A stretch of DNA of 64,000 nucleotides, taken from NCBI GenBank assembly GCA_938046585.1, contig CALIWR010000005.1, positions 1 through 64,000 on the forward strand, given 5' to 3'. Shown here piece by piece: positions 63,527 through 64,000 of the stretch; position 1 is the stretch's first letter; each line of letters opens with the position of its first letter. A program made the translations under genes and the position numbers. Under the pieces are notes generated by a model. It was not told the DNA's origin. It worked only from the letters and a program-made list of their open reading frames with translations, and did not search any database. The stretch is from an uncultured Propionibacteriaceae bacterium (GTDB lineage: Bacteria; Actinomycetota; Actinomycetes; Propionibacteriales; Propionibacteriaceae).

Positions 63527-64000
63527 GTGGCAGACCCGGCGACCTACCGGCCCCCCGTGGGCTCGATTCCGCTGGACCCGGGGGTGTACCGGTTCCGGGA
63601 TTCGGCGGGCACAGTGCTGTACGTCGGCAAGGCGAAGTCATTGCGGCAGCGGCTGAATTCGTACTTCGCGGACCCGGATGGTCTACACCCCCGGACCCGG
63701 ACCATGGTCCGTACTGCGGCTGGTGTCGAGTGGACCGTGGTCCGCAATGAAGTAGAGGCGTTGCAGTTGGAGTACGCCTGGATCAAGGAGTACGACCCGC
63801 GGTTCAACATCAAGTACCGCGACGACAAGTCGTACCCCTGGCTGTGCGTCACTTGGTCTGAGGACGTACCGCGGGTCTTCGTCGGGCGGGGCAGCAAGCG
63901 GCGAGGATGGCGCTATTTCGGCCCGTACGGCCAAGCCTGGGCAATCCGGGACACCGTCGACACCCTGCTGACGGTGTTCCCGGTCCGGTCCTGCACCCCG
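63527..64000 (+). CDS. uvrC: UvrC, excinuclease subunit C (5' part, truncated by the window)
   Basis: 158 residues are visible. The GIY-YIG nuclease module is recognisable from VYRF, then YVGKAKSLRQRL, and the later KYRDDKSYPWLCV. It makes the incisions in nucleotide excision repair with UvrA and UvrB. GTG 63527 is 7 bases after TAGGGT (63514-63519). Unlike uvrA and uvrB, the region 8 bases upstream of that box does not match the DNA-damage motif. The gene runs off the window end. Confidence 0.95.
   Translation, partial: MADPATYRPPVGSIPLDPGVYRFRDSAGTVLYVGKAKSLRQRLNSYFADPDGLHPRTRTMVRTAAGVEWTVVRNEVEALQLEYAWIKEYDPRFNIKYRDDKSYPWLCVTWSEDVPRVFVGRGSKRRGWRYFGPYGQAWAIRDTVDTLLTVFPVRSCTP

Overview
The window is a high-GC chromosomal stretch from an actinobacterium. 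The evidence is the division/cell-wall cluster without ftsA and with sepF and a long DivIVA, an ANTAR regulator of the PdtaR type, a DUF3040 protein near mraZ, a mycothiol-dependent-isomerase-type protein, a Zur-like regulator next to recO/uppS, and many GTG starts. I favour Propionibacteriales by gene content, with moderate confidence. No rRNA, CRISPR array, insertion sequence or prophage is visible. No intact-gene-free stretch exceeds 300 bases except the decayed region 11609-12769.

Left part (1-9500): an FKBP isomerase, then a tight operon phoH-ybeY-corC-like-era, an amylosucrase (637 aa), leuA behind an attenuator-like leader that encodes a 15-residue peptide with three Leu codons, and a Gfo/Idh/MocA oxidoreductase. 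Region 9500-18700 holds a serine hydrolase and uppS on the minus strand. It is followed by a duplicated block: a decayed zinc-ribbon membrane-protein gene plus a scrap of the recO start, then an SPFH/GYF_2 gene, the intact zinc-ribbon paralogue and the intact recO. An M1 peptidase, an MBL-fold hydrolase and a Zur-like regulator follow.

Region 18700-26800 is accessory: a small ABM-like protein, a DUF1345 membrane protein, DUF3040, a small hypothetical protein, a ribbon-helix-helix/HicB-like protein with an 11-bp-periodic operator, its DUF4097 partner, and a minus-strand moxR-DUF58-tgpA operon.

Region 26900-45000 is the complete dcw cluster: mraZ (with four 10-bp-spaced GTGGG boxes), rsmH, ftsL, ftsI, murE, murF, mraY, murD, ftsW, murG, murC, ftsQ, ftsZ, pgeF, sepF, divIVA. 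Most junctions overlap or nearly touch, so the peptidoglycan precursor enzymes and the divisome are translated as one unit.

Region 45000-64000 is housekeeping: a DksA/TraR-type protein, lspA, rluD, pyk, tRNA-Leu(CAA), pdtaR, a thioesterase, polA, a two-gene permease system, rpsA, coaE, uvrB, terC, a maleylpyruvate-isomerase-like protein, uvrA and the 5' part of uvrC. uvrA and uvrB both carry a sequence that fits the RecA-independent (RecA-NDp/PafBC) DNA-damage promoter. Many promoters place a TAnnnT -10 box 6-8 nt before the start codon, which implies widespread leaderless transcription.
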